DNA of 64,000 nucleotides from Odiellus spinosus (lineage: Eukaryota; Arthropoda; Arachnida; Opiliones; Phalangiidae), in NCBI GenBank assembly GCA_963920705.1, contig CAWUCO010000268.1, positions 2,356,001-2,420,000 of the forward strand, given 5' to 3'. The position numbers and the translations under genes are program-made. Each line of letters starts with the position of its first letter. The first letter of the stretch is position 1. The notes under the pieces are model-generated. The model had not been told where the DNA came from and did not search any database. It saw only the letters and a list, made by a program, of their open reading frames with translations. This document shows, piece after piece, positions 37,363-51,236 of the stretch.

Positions 37363-38769
37363 AATCATAGAATATCAAAATAGTCATATTTCAGATTTTA
37401 AAAATTCGCTTTTTGATATTAGATGTTTTTTGAATTGGCTATATTTTCCATGTTTTTCATCGGATTTTCCAAAACTCTTGTTTTTTAGATAGACCAATAT
37501 TTGCTCTTTCGAGTGGTCTTAATTTTGTCTAAATCGCTTAAAAATCAAAAGTTTTGTGTCCATTTGAATCCAATAATCTTGGATTTTTAAGTGTTTTTGC
37601 TTTATTTTAACCAATTTTATATTTGTCACAATTTTGCAATTTAGACAAAACCAAAGTCATTCGAAAGAGCAATTAATGGACAGTCTAAATAACAAGAGTT
37701 TTCAAAAATCCGTTGAAAAACAAGAAAAATATGGCCAATTCAAGAAATCATACAATATCAAAATAGTCAAATTTCAGATTTTAAAAATTCGCTTTTTGAT
37801 ATTAGATGTTTTTTGAATTGGCTATATTTTCCATGTTTTTCAACGGATTTTCCAAAACTCTTGTTTTTTAGATAGACCAATATTTGCTCTTTCGAGTGGT
37901 CTTAATTTTGTCTAAATCGCTTAAAAATCAAAAGTTTTGTGTCCATTTGAATCCAATAATCTTGGATTTTTAAGCGTTTTTGCTTAATTTTAACCAATTT
38001 TATATTGGTCACAATTTTGCAATTTAGACAAAACCAAAGTCATTCGAAAGAGCAATTAATGGACAGTCTAAATAATAAGAGTTTTCAAAAATCCGTTGAA
38101 AAACAAGAAAAATATGGCCAATTCAAGAAACCATACAATATCAAAATAGTCAAATTTCAGATTTTAAAAATTCGCTTTTTGATATTAGATGTTTTTTGAA
38201 TTGGCTATATTTTCCATGTTTTTTAACGGATTTTCCAAAACTCTTGTTTTTTAAATAGACCGATATTTGCTTTTTCGAGTGGTCTTAATTTTGTCTAAAT
38301 CGCTTAAAAATCAAAAGTTTTGTGTCCATTTGAATCCAATAATCTCGGATTTTTAAGTGTTTTTGCTTAATTTTAACCAATTTTATAATTGTCACAATTT
38401 TGCAATTTAGACAAAACCAAAGTCATTCGAAAGAGCAATTAATGGACAGTCTAAATAATAAGAGTTTTCAAACATCCGTTGAAAAACAAGAAAAATATGG
38501 CCAATTCAAGAAATCATAGAATATCAAAATAGTCAAATTTCAGATTTTCAAAATTCGCTTTTTGATATTAGATGTTTTTTGAATTGGCTATATTTTCCAT
38601 GTTTTTCAACGGATTTTCCAAAACTCTTGTTTTTTAGATAGACCAATATTTGCTCTTTCGAGTAGTCTTAATTTTGTCTAAATCGCTTAAATACCAAAAG
38701 TTTTGTGTCCATTTTAATCCAATAATCTTGGATTTTTAAGTGTTTTTGCTTTATTTTAACCAATTTTAT

Positions 38770-38835
38770 ATTTGTCACGTCTTAGCAGTTTAGACAAAAC
38801 CAAAGTCATTCGAAAGAGCAATTAATAAACAGTCT
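38770..38835 (+). repeat. Locally diverged arm 1 start
   Basis: This monomer reads TTTGTCACGTCTTAGCAGTT where all neighbours read TTTGTCACAATTTTGCAATT, and AATTAATAAACAG for AATTAATGGACAG. At least six changes fall within about 55 bp, far above the local rate. It may be an older, non-homogenised copy or a conversion tract from a variant outside the window. Confidence 0.7.
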
Positions 38836-41800
38836 AAATAATAAGAGTTTTCAAAAATCCGTTGAAAAACAAGAAAAATATGGCCAATTCAAGAAATCAT
38901 AGAATATCAAAATAGTCAAATTTCAGATTTTCAAAATTCGCTTTTTGATATTAGATGTTTTTTGAATTGTCCATATTTTCCATGTTTTTCAAGGGATTTT
39001 CCAAAACTCATGTTTTTTAGATAGACCAATATTTGCTCTTTCGAGTGGTCTAATTTTGTCTAAATCGCTTAAAAATCAAAAGTTTTGTGTCCATTTGAAT
39101 CCAATAATCTTGGATTTTTAAGCGTTTTTGCTTAATTTTAACCAATTTTATATTGGTCACAATTTTGCAATTTAGACAAAACCAAAGTCATTCGAAAGAG
39201 CAATTAATGGACAGTCTAAATAACAAGAGTTTTCAAAAATCCGTTGAAAAACAAGAAAAATATGGCTAATTCAAGAAACCATACAATATCAAAATAGTCA
39301 AATTTCAGATTTTAAAAATTCGCTTTTTGATATTAGATGTTTTTTGAATTGGCTATATTTTCCATGTTTTCATCGGATTTTCCAAAACTCTTGTTTTTTA
39401 GATAGACCAATATTTGCTCTTTCTAGTGGTCTTAATTTTGTCTAAATCGCTTAAAAATCAAGTTTTGTGTCCATTTGAATCCAATAATCTTGGATTTTTA
39501 AGTGTTTTTGCTTTATTTTAACCAATTTTATATTTGTCACAATTTTGCAATTTAGACAAAACCAAAGTCATTCGAAAGAGCAATTAATGGACAGTCTAAA
39601 TAATAAGAGTTTTCAAAAATCCGTTGAAAAACAAGAAAAATATGGCCAATTCAAGAAATCATAGCATATCAAAATAGTCAAATTTCAGATTTTAAAAATT
39701 CGCTTTTTGATATTAGATGTTTTTTGAATTGTCCATATTTTCCATGTTTTTCAAGGGATTTTCCAAAACTCATGTTTTTTAGATAGACCAATATTTGCTC
39801 TTTCGAGTGGTCTAATTTTGTCTAAATCGCTTAAAAATCAAAAGTTTTGTGTCCATTTGAATCCAATAATCTTGGATTTTTAAGCGTTTTTGCTTAATTT
39901 TAACCAATTTTATATTGGTCACAATTTTGCAATTTAGACAAAACCAAAGTCATTCGAAAGAGCAATTAATGGACAGTCTAAATAACAAGAGTTTTCAAAA
40001 ATCCGTTGAAAAACAAGAAAAATATGGCCAATTCAAGAAACCATACAATATCAAAATAGTCAAATTTCAGATTTTAAAAATTCGCTTTTTGATATTAGAT
40101 GTTTTTTGAATTGGCTATATTTTCCATGTTTTTCAACGGATTTTCCAAAACTCTTGTTTTTTAGATAGACCAATATTTGCTCTTTCGAGTGGTCTTAATT
40201 TTGTCTAAATCGCTTAAAAATCAAAAGTTTTGTGTCCATTTGAATCCAATAATCTTGGATTTTTAAGCGTTTTTGCTTTATTTTAACCAATTTTATATTT
40301 GTCACAATTTTGCAATTTAGACAAAACCAAAGTCATTCGAAAGAGCAATTATTGGACAGTCTAAATAATAAGAGTTTTCAAAAATCCGTTGAAAAACAAG
40401 AAAAATATGGCCAATTCAAGAAATCATAGAATATCAAAATAGTCAAATTTCAGATATTCAAAATTCCCTTTTTGATATTAGATGTTTTTTGAATTGTTTT
40501 TTTGAATTCCATGTTTTTCAAGGGTTTTTCCAAAACTCATGTTTTTTAGATAGACCAATATTTGCTCTTTCGAGTGGTCTAATTTTGTCTAAATCGCTTA
40601 AAAATCCAAAGTTTTGTGTCCATTTGAATCCAATAATCTTGGATTTTTTAGTGTTTTTGCTTTATTTTAACCAATTTTATATTTGTCACAATTTTGCAAT
40701 TTAGACAAAACCAAAGTCATTCGAAAGAGCAATTAATGGACAGTCTAAATAATAAGAGTTTTCAAAAATCCGTTGAAAAACAAGAAAAATATGGACAATT
40801 CAAGAAATCATAGCATATCAAAATAGTCAAATTTCAGATTTTAAAAATTCGCTTTTTGATATTAGATGCTTTTTGAATTGTCCATATTTTCCATGTTTTT
40901 CAAGGGATTTTCCAAAACTCATGTTTTTTAGATAGACCAATATTTGCTCTTTTGAGTGGTCTAATTTTGTCTAAATCGCTTAAAAATCAAAAGTTTTGTG
41001 TCCATTTGAATCCAATAATCTTGGATTTTTAAGCGTTTTTGCTTAATTATAACCAATTTTATATTGGTCACAATTTTGCAATTTAGACAAAACCAAAGTC
41101 ATTCGAAAGAGCAATTAATGGACAGTCTAAATAACAAGAGTTTTCAAAAATCCGTTGAAAAACAAGAAAAATATGGCCAATTCAAGAAACCATACAATAT
41201 CAAAATAGTCAAATTTCAGATTTTAAAAATTCGCTTTTTGATATTAGATGTTTTTTGAATTGGCTATATTTTCCATGTTTTCAACGGATTTTCCAAAACT
41301 CATGTTTTTTAGATAGACCAATATTTGCTCTTTCGAGTGGTCTTAATTTTGTCTAAATCGCTTAAAAATCAAAAGTTTTGTGTCCATTTGAATCCAATAA
41401 TCTTGGATTTTTAAGTGTTTTTGCTTTATTTTAACCAATTTTATATTTGTCACAATTTTGCAATTTAGACAAAACCAAAGTCATTCGAAAGAGCAATTAA
41501 TGGACAGTCTAAATAATAAGAGTTTTCAAAAATCCGTTGAAAAACAAGAAAAATATGGCCAATTCAAGAAATCATAGCATATCAAAATAGTCAAATTTCA
41601 GATTTTAAAAATTCGCTTTTTGATATTAGATGTTTTTTGAATTGTCCATATTTTCCATGTTTTTCAAGGGATTTTCCAAAACTCATGTTTTTTAGATAGA
41701 CCAATATTTGCTCTTTCGAGTGGTCTAATTTTGTCTAAATCGCTTAAAAATCAAAAGTTTTGTGTCCATTTGAATCCAATAATCTTGGATTTTTAAGTGT

Positions 41801-42410
41801 TTTTGCTTAATTTTAACCAATTTTATATTTGTCACAATTTTGCAATTTAGACAAAACCAAAGTCATTCGAAAGAGCAATTAATGGACAGTCTAAATAATA
41901 AGAGTTTTCAAAAATCCGTTGAAAAACAAGAAAAATATGGCCAATTCAAGAAATCATAGCATATCAAAATAGTCAAATTTCAGATTTTAAAAATTCGCTT
42001 TTTGATATTAGATGTTTTTTGAATTGTAAATATTTTCCATGTTTTTCAAGGGATTTTCCAAAACTCATGTTTTTTAGATAGACCAATATTTGCTCTTTCG
42101 AGTGGTCTTAATTTTGTCTAAATCGCTTAAAAATCAAAAGTTTTGTGTCCATTTGAATCCAATAATCTTGGATTTTTAAGTGTTTTTGCTTAATTTTAAC
42201 CAATTTTATAATTGTCACAATTTTGCAATTTAGACAAAACCAAAGTCATTCGAAAGAGCAATTAATGGACAGTCTAAATAATAAGAGTTTTCAAAAATCC
42301 GTTGAAAAACAAGAAAAGTATGGCCAATTCAAGAAACCATACAATATCAAAATAGTCAAATTTCAGATTTTAAAAATTCGCTTTTTGATTTTAGATGTTT
42401 TTTGAATTGG

Positions 42411-42822
42411 CCATATTTTTCTTGTTTTTCAACGGATTTTTGAAAACTCTTATTATTTAGACTGTCCATTAATTGCTCTTTCGAATGACTTTCGTTTTGT
42501 CTAAATTGCAAAATTGTGACAAATATAAAATTGGTTAAAATTAAGCAAAAACGCTTAAAAATTCAAGATTATTGGATTCAAATGGACACAAAACTTTTGA
42601 TTTTTAAGCGATTTAGACAAAATTAGACCACTCGAAAGAGCAAATATTGGTCTATCTAAAAAACAAGAGTTTTGGAAAATCCGTTGAAAAACATGGAAAA
42701 TATAGCCAATTCAAAAAACATCTAATATCAAAAAGCGAATTTTTAAAATCTGAAATTTGACTATTTTGATATTGTATGGTTTCTTGAATTGGCCATATTT
42801 TTCTTGTTTTTCAACGGATTTT
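42411..42822 (-). repeat. Single inverted monomer, copy 1
   Basis: After arm 1 and the centre, the sequence switches at GAATTGG (42,404-42,410) into reversed arm 1. It passes through a reversed spacer, reversed arm 2 and the centre, and returns to + arm 2 inside TGTTTTTCAACGGATTTT (about 42,805-42,822). The inverted piece is about 405 bp, one monomer plus some 20 bp of shared arm sequence. The right flank differs from the other four copies (TTAATATTGTCTAAATCGCTAAAAATC), so this may be the oldest or a recombined copy. Confidence 0.88.
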
Positions 42823-43739
42823 CCAAAACTCTTGATTTTCAGATAGACCAATATTTGCTCTTTCGAGTGGTCTTAATATTGTCTAAATCGCTAAAAATCA
42901 AAAGTTTTGTGTCCATTTTAATCCAATAATCTTGGATTTTTAAGTGTTTTTGCTTTATTTTAACCAATTTTATATTTGTCACAATTTTGCAATTTAGACA
43001 AAACCAAAGTCATTCGAAAGAGCAATTAATGGACAGTCTAAATAACAAGAGTTTTCAAAAATCCGTTGAAAAACAAGAAAAATATGGCCAATTCAAGAAA
43101 TCATACAATATCAAAATAGTCAAATTTCAGATTTTAAAAATTCGCTTTTTGATATTAGATGTTTTTTGAATTGTCCATATTTTCCATGTTTTTCAACGGA
43201 TTTTCCAAAACTCTTGTTTTTTAGATAGACCAATATTTGCTCTTTCGAGTGGTCTTAATTTTGTATAAATCGCTTAAAAATCAAAAGTTTTGTGTCCATT
43301 TGAATCCAATAATCTTGGATTTTTAAGTGTTTTTGCTTTATTTTAACCAATTTTATATTTGTCACAATTTTGCAATTTAGACAAAACCAAAGTCATTCGA
43401 AAGAGCAATTAATGGACAGTCTAAATAATAAGAGTTTTCAAAAATCCGTTGAAAAACAAGAAAAATATGGCCAATTCAAGAAATCATAGAATATCAAAAT
43501 AGTCAAATTTCAGATTTTAAAAATTCGCTTTTTGATATTAGATGTTTTTTGAATTGTCCATATTTTCCATGTTTTTCAAGGGATTTTCCAAAACTCATGT
43601 TTTTTAGATAGACCAATATTTGCTCTTTCGAGTGGTCTAATTTTGTCTAAATCGCTTAAAAATCAAAAGTTTTGTGTCCATTTGAATCCAATAATCTTGG
43701 ATTTTTAAGCGTTTTTGCTTAATTTTAACCAATTTTATA

Positions 43740-45330
43740 TTGGTCACAATTTTGCAATTTAGACAAAACCAAAGTCATTCGAAAGAGCAATTAATGGACA
43801 GTCTAAATAACAAGAGTTTTCAAAAATCCGTTGAAAAACAAGAAAAATATGGCCAATTCAAGAAACCATACAATATCAAAATAGTCAAATTTCAGATTTT
43901 AAAAATTCGCTTTTTGATATTAGATATTTTTTGAATTGGCTATATTTTCCATGTTTTTCAACGGATTTTCCAACACTCTTGTTTTTTAGATAGACCAATA
44001 TTTGCTCTTTCGAGTGGTCTTAATTTTGTCTAAATCGCTTAAAAATCAAAAGTTTTGTGTCCATTTGAATCCAATAATCTTGGATTTTTAAGCGTTTTTG
44101 CTTTATTTTAACCAATTTTATATTGGTCACAATTTTGCAATTTAGACAAAACCAAAGTCATTCGAAAGAGCAATTATTGGACAGTCTAAATAATAAGAGT
44201 TTTCAAAAATCCGTTGAAAAACAAGAAAAATATGGCCAATTCAAGAAATCATAGAATATCAAAATAGTCAAATTTCAGATATTCAAAATTCCCTTTTTGA
44301 TATTAGATGTTTTTTGAATTGTTTTTTGAATTCCATGTTTTTCAAGGGATTTTCCAAAACTCATGTTTTTTAGATAGACCAATATTTGCTCTTTCGAGTG
44401 GTATAATTTTGTCTAAATCGCTTAAAAATCCAAAGTTTTGTGTCCATTTGAATCCAATAATCTTGGATTTTTTAGTGTTTTTGCTTTATTTTAACCAATT
44501 TTATATTTGTCACAATTTTGCAATTTAGACAAAACCAAAGTCATTCGAAAGAGCAATTAATGGACAGTCTAAATAATAAGAGTTTTCAAAAATCCGTTGA
44601 AAAACAAGAAAAATATGGCCAATTCAAGAAACCATACAATATCAAAATAGTCAAATTTCAGATTTTAAAAATTCGCTTTTTGATATTAGATGTTTTTTGA
44701 ATTGGCTATATTTTCCATGTTTTTCAACGGATTTTCCAAAACTCTTGTTTTTTAGATAGACCAATATTTGCTCTTTCGAGTGGTCTTAATTTTGTCCAAA
44801 TCGCTTAAAAATCCAAAGTTTTGTGTCCATTTGAATCCAATAATCTTGGATTTTTTAGTGTTTTTGCTTTATTTTAACCAATTTTATATTTGTCACAATT
44901 TTGCAATTTAGACAAAACCAAAGACATTCGAAAGAGCAATTAATGGACAGTCTAAATAATAAGAGTTTTCAAAAATCCGTTGAAAAACAAGAAAAATATG
45001 GACAATTCAAGAAATCATAGCATATCAAAATAGTCAAATTTCAGATTTTAAAAATTCGCTTTTTGATATTAGATGCTTTTTGAATTGTCCATATTTTCCA
45101 TGTTTTTCAACGGATTTTCCAAAACTCATGTTTTTTAGATAGACCAATATTTGCTCTTTTGAGTGGTCTAATTTTGTCTAAATCGCTTAAAAATCAAAAG
45201 TTTTGTGTCCATTTGAATCAAATAATCTTGGATTTTTAAGCGTTTTTGCTTAATTATAACCAATTTTATATTGGTCACAATTTTGCAATTTAGACAAAAC
45301 CAAAGTCATTCGAAAGAGCAATTAATGGAC
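43740..45330 (+). repeat. Segment duplicated 9,943 bp to the right
   Basis: The monomers starting near 43,740, 44,307 (EcoRI type), 44,518 (with GTCCAAATCG downstream) and 44,900 (AAAGACATTCG) recur in the same order near 53,683, 54,250, 54,461 and 54,845, always 9,943 bp away (26 monomers). The match ends near 45,320, where AATAATAAGAG with CAGAAATCC replaces AATAACAAGAG. Confidence 0.75.
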
Positions 45331-45470
45331 AGTCTAAATAATAAGAGTTTTCAGAAATCCGTTGAAAAACAAGAAAAGTATGGCCAATTCAAGAAACCAT
45401 ACAATATCAAAATAGTCAAATTTCAGATTTTAAAAATTCGCTTTTTGATTTTAGATGTTTTTTGAATTGG

Positions 45471-45882
45471 CCATATTTTTCTTGTTTTTCAACGGATTTT
45501 TGAAAACTCTTATTATTTAGACTGTCCATTAATTGCTCTTTCGAATGACTTTCGTTTTGTCTAAATTGCAAAATTGTGACAAATATAAAATTGGTTAAAA
45601 TTAAGCAAAAACGCTTAAAAATTCAAGATTATTGGATTCAAATGGACACAAAACTTTTGATTTTTAAGCGATTTAGACAAAATTAGACCACTCGAAAGAG
45701 CAAATATTAGTCTATCTAAAAAACAAGAGTTTTGGAAAATCCGTTGAAAAACATGGAAAATATAGCCAATTCAAAAAACATCTAATATCAAAAAGCGAAT
45801 TTTTAAAATCTGAAATTTGACTATTTTGATATTGTATGGTTTCTTGAATTGGCCATATTTTTCTTGTTTTTCAACGGATTTT
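45471..45882 (-). repeat. Single inverted monomer, copy 2
   Basis: Same two junctions as copy 1, exactly 3,060 bp to the right (eight monomers). A private change is AATATTAGTCTATC near 45,705 where the others have AATATTGGTCTATC. Confidence 0.88.
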
Positions 45883-46417
45883 CCAAAACTCTTGATTTTC
45901 AGATAGACCAATATTTGCTCTTTCGAGTGGTCTTAATTTTGTCTAAATCGCTTAAAAATCAAAAGTTTTGTGTCCATTTGAATCCAATAATCTTGGATTT
46001 TTAAGCGTTTTTGCTTTATTTTAACCAATTTTATATTTGTCACAATTTTGCAATTTAGACAAAACCAAAGTCATTCGAAAGAGCAATTAATGGACAGTCT
46101 AAATAATAAGAGTTTTCAAAAATCCGTTGAAAAACAAGAAAAATATGGCCAATTCAAGAAATCATAGAATATCAAAATAGTCAAATTTCAGATTTTCAAA
46201 ATTCGCTTTTTGATATTAGATGTTTTTTGAATTGTCCATATTTTCCATGTTTTTCAAGGGATTTTCCAAAACTCATGTTTTTTAGATAGACCAATATTTG
46301 CTCTTTCGAGTGGTCTAATTTTGTCTAAATCGCTTAAAAATCAAAAGTTTTGTGTCCATTTGAATCCAATAATCTTGGATTTTTAAGCGTTTTTGCTTAA
46401 TTTTAACCAATTTTATA

Positions 46418-49094
46418 TTGGTCACAATTTTGCAATTTAGACAAAACCAAAGTCATTCGAAAGAGCAATTAATGGAGAGTCTAAATAACAAGAGTTTTCA
46501 AAAATCCGTTGAAAAACAAGAAAAATATGGCCAATTCAAGAAACCATACAATATCAAAATAGTCAAATTTCAGATTTTAAAAATTCGCTTTTTGATATTA
46601 GATATTTTTTGAATTGGCTATATTTTCCATGTTTTTCAACGGATTTTCCAACACTCTTGTTTTTTAGATAGACCAATATTTGCTCTTTCGAGTGGTCTTA
46701 ATTTTGTCTAAATCGCTTAAAAATCAAAAGTTTTGTGTCCATTTGAATCCAATAATCTTGGATTTTTAAGCGTTTTTGCTTTATTTTAACCAATTTTATA
46801 TTGGTCACAATTTTGCAATTTAGACAAAACCAAAGTCATTCGAAAGAGCAATTATTGGACAGTCTAAATAATAAGAGTTTTCAAAAATCCGTTGAAAAAC
46901 AAGAAAAATATGGCCAATTCAAGAAATCATAGAATATCAAAATAGTCAAATTTCAGATATTCAAAATTCCCTTTTTGATATTAGATGTTTTTTGAATTGT
47001 TTTTTGAATTCCATGTTTTTCAAGGGATTTTCCAAAACTCATGTTTTTTAGATAGACCAATATTTGCTCTTTCGAGTGGTATAATTTTGTCTAAATCGCT
47101 TAAAAATCCAAAGTTTTGTGTCCATTTGAATCCAATAATCTTGGATTTTTTAGTGTTTTTGCTTTATTTTAACCAATTTTATATTTGTCACAATTTTGCA
47201 ATTTAGACAAAACCAAAGTCATTCGAAAGAGCAATTAATGGACAGTCTAAATAATAAGAGTTTTCAAAAATCCGTTGAAAAACAAGAAAAATATGGACAA
47301 TTCAAGAAATCATAGCATATCAAAATAGTCAAATTTCAGATTTTAAAAATTCGCTTTTTGATATTAGATGTTTTTTGAATTGGCTATATTTTCCATGTTT
47401 TCAACGGATTTTCCAAAACTCTTGTTTTTTAGATAGACCAATATTTGCTCTTTCGAGTGGTGTTAATTTTGTCTAAATCGCTTAAAAATCAAAAGTTTTG
47501 TGTCCATTTGAATCCAATAATCTTGGATTTTTAAGTGTTTTTGCTTTATTTTAACCAATTTTATATTTGTCACAATTTTGCAATTTAGACAAAACCAAAG
47601 TCATTCGAAAGAGCAATTAATGGACAGTCTAAATAATAAGAGTTTTCAAAAATCCGTTGAAAAACAAGAAAAATATGGCCAATTCAAGAAATCATAGCAT
47701 ATCAAAATAGTCAAATTTCAGATTTTAAAAATTCGCTTTTTGATATTAGATGTTTTTTGAATTGTCCATATTTTCCATGTTTTTCAAGGGATTTTCCAAA
47801 ACTCATGTTTTTTAGATAGACCAATATTTGCTCTTTCGAGTGGTCTAATTTTGTCTAAATCGCTTAAAAATCAAAAGTTTTGTGTCCATTTGAATCCAAT
47901 AATCTTGGATTTTTAAGTGTTTTTGCTTAATTTTAACCAATTTTATAATTGTCACAATTTTGCAATTTAGACAAAACCAAAGTCATTCGAAAGAGCAATT
48001 AATGGACAGTCTAAATAATAAGAGTTTTCAGAAATCCGTTGAAAAACAAGAAAAGTATGGCCAATTCAAGAAACCATACAATATCAAAATAGTCAAATTT
48101 CAGATTTTAAAAATTCGCTTTTTGATTTTAGATGTTTTTTGAATTGGCCATATTTTTCTTGTTTTTCAACGGATTTTTGAAAACTCTTATTATTTAGACT
48201 GTCCATTAATTGCTCTTTCGAATGACTTTCGTTTTGTCTAAATTGCAAAATTGTGACAAATATAAAATTGGTTAAAATTAAGCAAAAACGCTTAAAAATT
48301 CAAGATTATTGGATTCAAATGGACACAAAACTTTTGATTTTTAAGCGATTTAGACAAAATTAGACCACTCGAAAGAGCAAATATTGGTCTATCTAAAAAA
48401 CAAGAGTTTTGGAAAATCCGTTGAAAAACATGGAAAATATAGCCAATTCAAAAAACATCTAATATCAAAAAGCGAATTTTTAAAATCTGAAATTTGACTA
48501 TTTTGATATTGTATGGTTTCTTGAATTGGCCATATTTTTCTTGTTTTTCAACGGATTTTCCAAAACTCTTGATTTTCAGATAGACCAATATTTGCTCTTT
48601 CGAGTGGTCTTAATTTTGTCTAAATCGCTTAAAAATCAAAAGTTTTGTGTCCATTTGAATCCAATAATCTTGGATTTTTAAGCGTTTTTGCTTTATTTTA
48701 ACCAATTTTATATTTGTCACAATTTTGCAATTTAGACAAAACCAAAGTCATTCGAAAGAGCAATTAATGGACAGTCTAAATAATAAGAGTTTTCAAAAAT
48801 CCGTTGAAAAACAAGAAAAATATGGCCAATTCAAGAAATCATAGAATATCAAAATAGTCAAATTTCAGATTTTCAAAATTCGCTTTTTGATATTAGATGT
48901 TTTTTGAATTGTCCATATTTTCCATGTTTTTCAAGGGATTTTCCAAAACTCATGTTTTTTAGATAGACCAATATTTGCTCTTTCGAGTGGTCTAATTTTG
49001 TCTAAATCGCTTAAAAATCAAAAGTTTTGTGTCCATTTGAATCCAATAATCTTGGATTTTTAAGCGTTTTTGCTTAATTTTAACCAATTTTATA
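46418..49094 (+). repeat. 7-monomer higher-order repeat with inverted monomer, copy A (2,677 bp)
   Basis: The unit starts with a monomer ending TTAGATATTTTTTG and CCAACACTCTTG, followed by the EcoRI monomer, TATGGACAATTC plus GGTGTTAATT, CATAGCATATC, the AGAAAAGTATGG monomer, the inverted monomer, and a CATAGAATATC monomer. It holds six + monomers and one - monomer. A private change is AATGGAGAGTC near 46,475. Confidence 0.85.
48148..48559 (-). repeat. Single inverted monomer, copy 3
   Basis: Same junctions, 2,677 bp (seven monomers) from copy 2. It lies inside the 7-monomer repeat 46,418-49,094. Confidence 0.88.
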
Positions 49095-50824
49095 TTGGTC
49101 ACAATTTTGCAATTTAGACAAAACCAAAGTCATTCGAAAGAGCAATTAATGGACAGTCTAAATAACAAGAGTTTTCAAAAATCCGTTGAAAAACAAGAAA
49201 AATATGGCCAATTCAAGAAACCATACAATATCAAAATAGTCAAATTTCAGATTTTAAAAATTCGCTTTTTGATATTAGATATTTTTTGAATTGGCTATAT
49301 TTTCCATGTTTTTCAACGGATTTTCCAACACTCTTGTTTTTTAGATAGACCAATATTTGCTCTTTCGAGTGGTCTTAATTTTGTCTAAATCGCTTAAAAA
49401 TCAAAAGTTTTGTGTCCATTTGAATCCAATAATCTTGGATTTTTAAGCGTTTTTGCTTTATTTTAACCAATTTTATATTGGTCACAATTTTGCAATTTAG
49501 ACAAAACCAAAGTCATTCGAAAGAGCAATTATTGGACAGTCTAAATAATAAGAGTTTTCAAAAATCCGTTGAAAAACAAGAAAAATATGGCCAATTCAAG
49601 AAATCATAGAATATCAAAATAGTCAAATTTCAGATATTCAAAATTCCCTTTTTGATATTAGATGTTTTTTGAATTGTTTTTTGAATTCCATGTTTTTCAA
49701 GGGATTTTCCAAAACTCATGTTTTTTAGATAGACCAATATTTGCTCTTTCGAGTGGTATAATTTTGTCTAAATCGCTTAAAAATCCAAAGTTTTGTGTCC
49801 ATTTGAATCCAATAATCTTGGATTTTTTAGTGTTTTTGCTTTATTTTAACCAATTTTATATTTGTCACAATTTTGCAATTTAGACAAAACCAAAGTCATT
49901 CGAAAGAGCAATTAATGGACAGTCTAAATAATAAGAGTTTTCAAAAATCCGTTGAAAAACAAGAAAAATATGGACAATTCAAGAAATCATAGCATATCAA
50001 AATAGTCAAATTTCAGATTTTAAAAATTCGCTTTTTGATATTAGATGTTTTTTGAATTGGCTATATTTTCCATGTTTTCAACGGATTTTCCAAAACTCTT
50101 GTTTTTTAGATAGACCAATATTTGCTCTTTCGAGTGGTGTTAATTTTGTCTAAATCGCTTAAAAATCAAAAGTTTTGTGTCCATTTGAATCCAATAATCT
50201 TGGATTTTTAAGTGTTTTTGCTTTATTTTAACCAATTTTATATTTGTCACAATTTTGCAATTTAGACAAAACCAAAGTCATTCGAAAGAGCAATTAATGG
50301 ACAGTCTAAATAATAAGAGTTTTCAAAAATCCGTTGAAAAACAAGAAAAATATGGCCAATTCAAGAAATCATAGCATATCAAAATAGTCAAATTTCAGAT
50401 TTTAAAAATTCGCTTTTTGATATTAGATGTTTTTTGAATTGTCCATATTTTCCATGTTTTTCAAGGGATTTTCCAAAACTCATGTTTTTTAGATAGACCA
50501 ATATTTGCTCTTTCGAGTGGTCTAATTTTGTCTAAATCGCTTAAAAATCAAAAGTTTTGTGTCCATTTGAATCCAATAATCTTGGATTTTTAAGTGTTTT
50601 TGCTTAATTTTAACCAATTTTATAATTGTCACAATTTTGCAATTTAGACAAAACCAAAGTCATTCGAAAGAGCAATTAATGGACAGTCTAAATAATAAGA
50701 GTTTTCAGAAATCCGTTGAAAAACAAGAAAAGTATGGCCAATTCAAGAAACCATACAATATCAAAATAGTCAAATTTCAGATTTTAAAAATTCGCTTTTT
50801 GATTTTAGATGTTTTTTGAATTGG

Positions 50825-51236
50825 CCATATTTTTCTTGTTTTTCAACGGATTTTTGAAAACTCTTATTATTTAGACTGTCCATTAATTGCTCTTTCGAAT
50901 GACTTTCGTTTTGTCTAAATTGCAAAATTGTGACAAATATAAAATTGGTTAAAATTAAGCAAAAACGCTTAAAAATTCAAGATTATTGGATTCAAATGGA
51001 CACAAAACTTTTGAGTTTTAAGCGATTTAGACAAAATTAGACCACTCGAAAGAGCAAATATTGGTCTATCTAAAAAACAAGAGTTTTGGAAAATCCGTTG
51101 AAAAACATGGAAAATATAGCCAATTCAAAAAACATCTAATATCAAAAAGCGAATTTTTAAAATCTGAAATTTGACTATTTTGATATTGTATGGTTTCTTG
51201 AATTGGCCATATTTTTCTTGTTTTTCAACGGATTTT
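50825..51236 (-). repeat. Single inverted monomer, copy 4
   Basis: Same junctions, 2,677 bp from copy 3. A private change is TTTTGAGTTTTAAGCG near 51,010 where the other copies have TTTTGATTTTTAAGCG, which breaks the spacer hairpin. Confidence 0.88.

Larger units (their letters stand above)
19295..42410 (+). repeat. Satellite block 3, + orientation
   Basis: About 60 monomers run on the + strand as a mosaic of overlapping duplications two to eleven monomers apart. From 19.3 to 25 kb many monomers have TATAATTGTCAC, GAATTTTTTAAAAATCC or TTTTTTAAATAG variants. From 26 to 38 kb CAAACATCC and CATCGG variants dominate. From 39 kb the CATAGCATATC subtype appears. Segments near 30.8-31.8 and 35.0-36.0 kb share linked rare variants (ATTTTCAAGTG, GTGTCGATTTG) at about 4,210 bp. 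No gene is seen. Confidence 0.93.

Noticed and set aside
44307-44528. 69-73 residue hydrophobic, phenylalanine-rich frames in the EcoRI-type monomers
   Set aside because: T-rich DNA gives Phe, Leu and Ile by composition. The frame follows the monomer subtype, ends within the next monomer's arm 1, and starts at whatever ATG or alternative codon survives. Nothing suggests translation.
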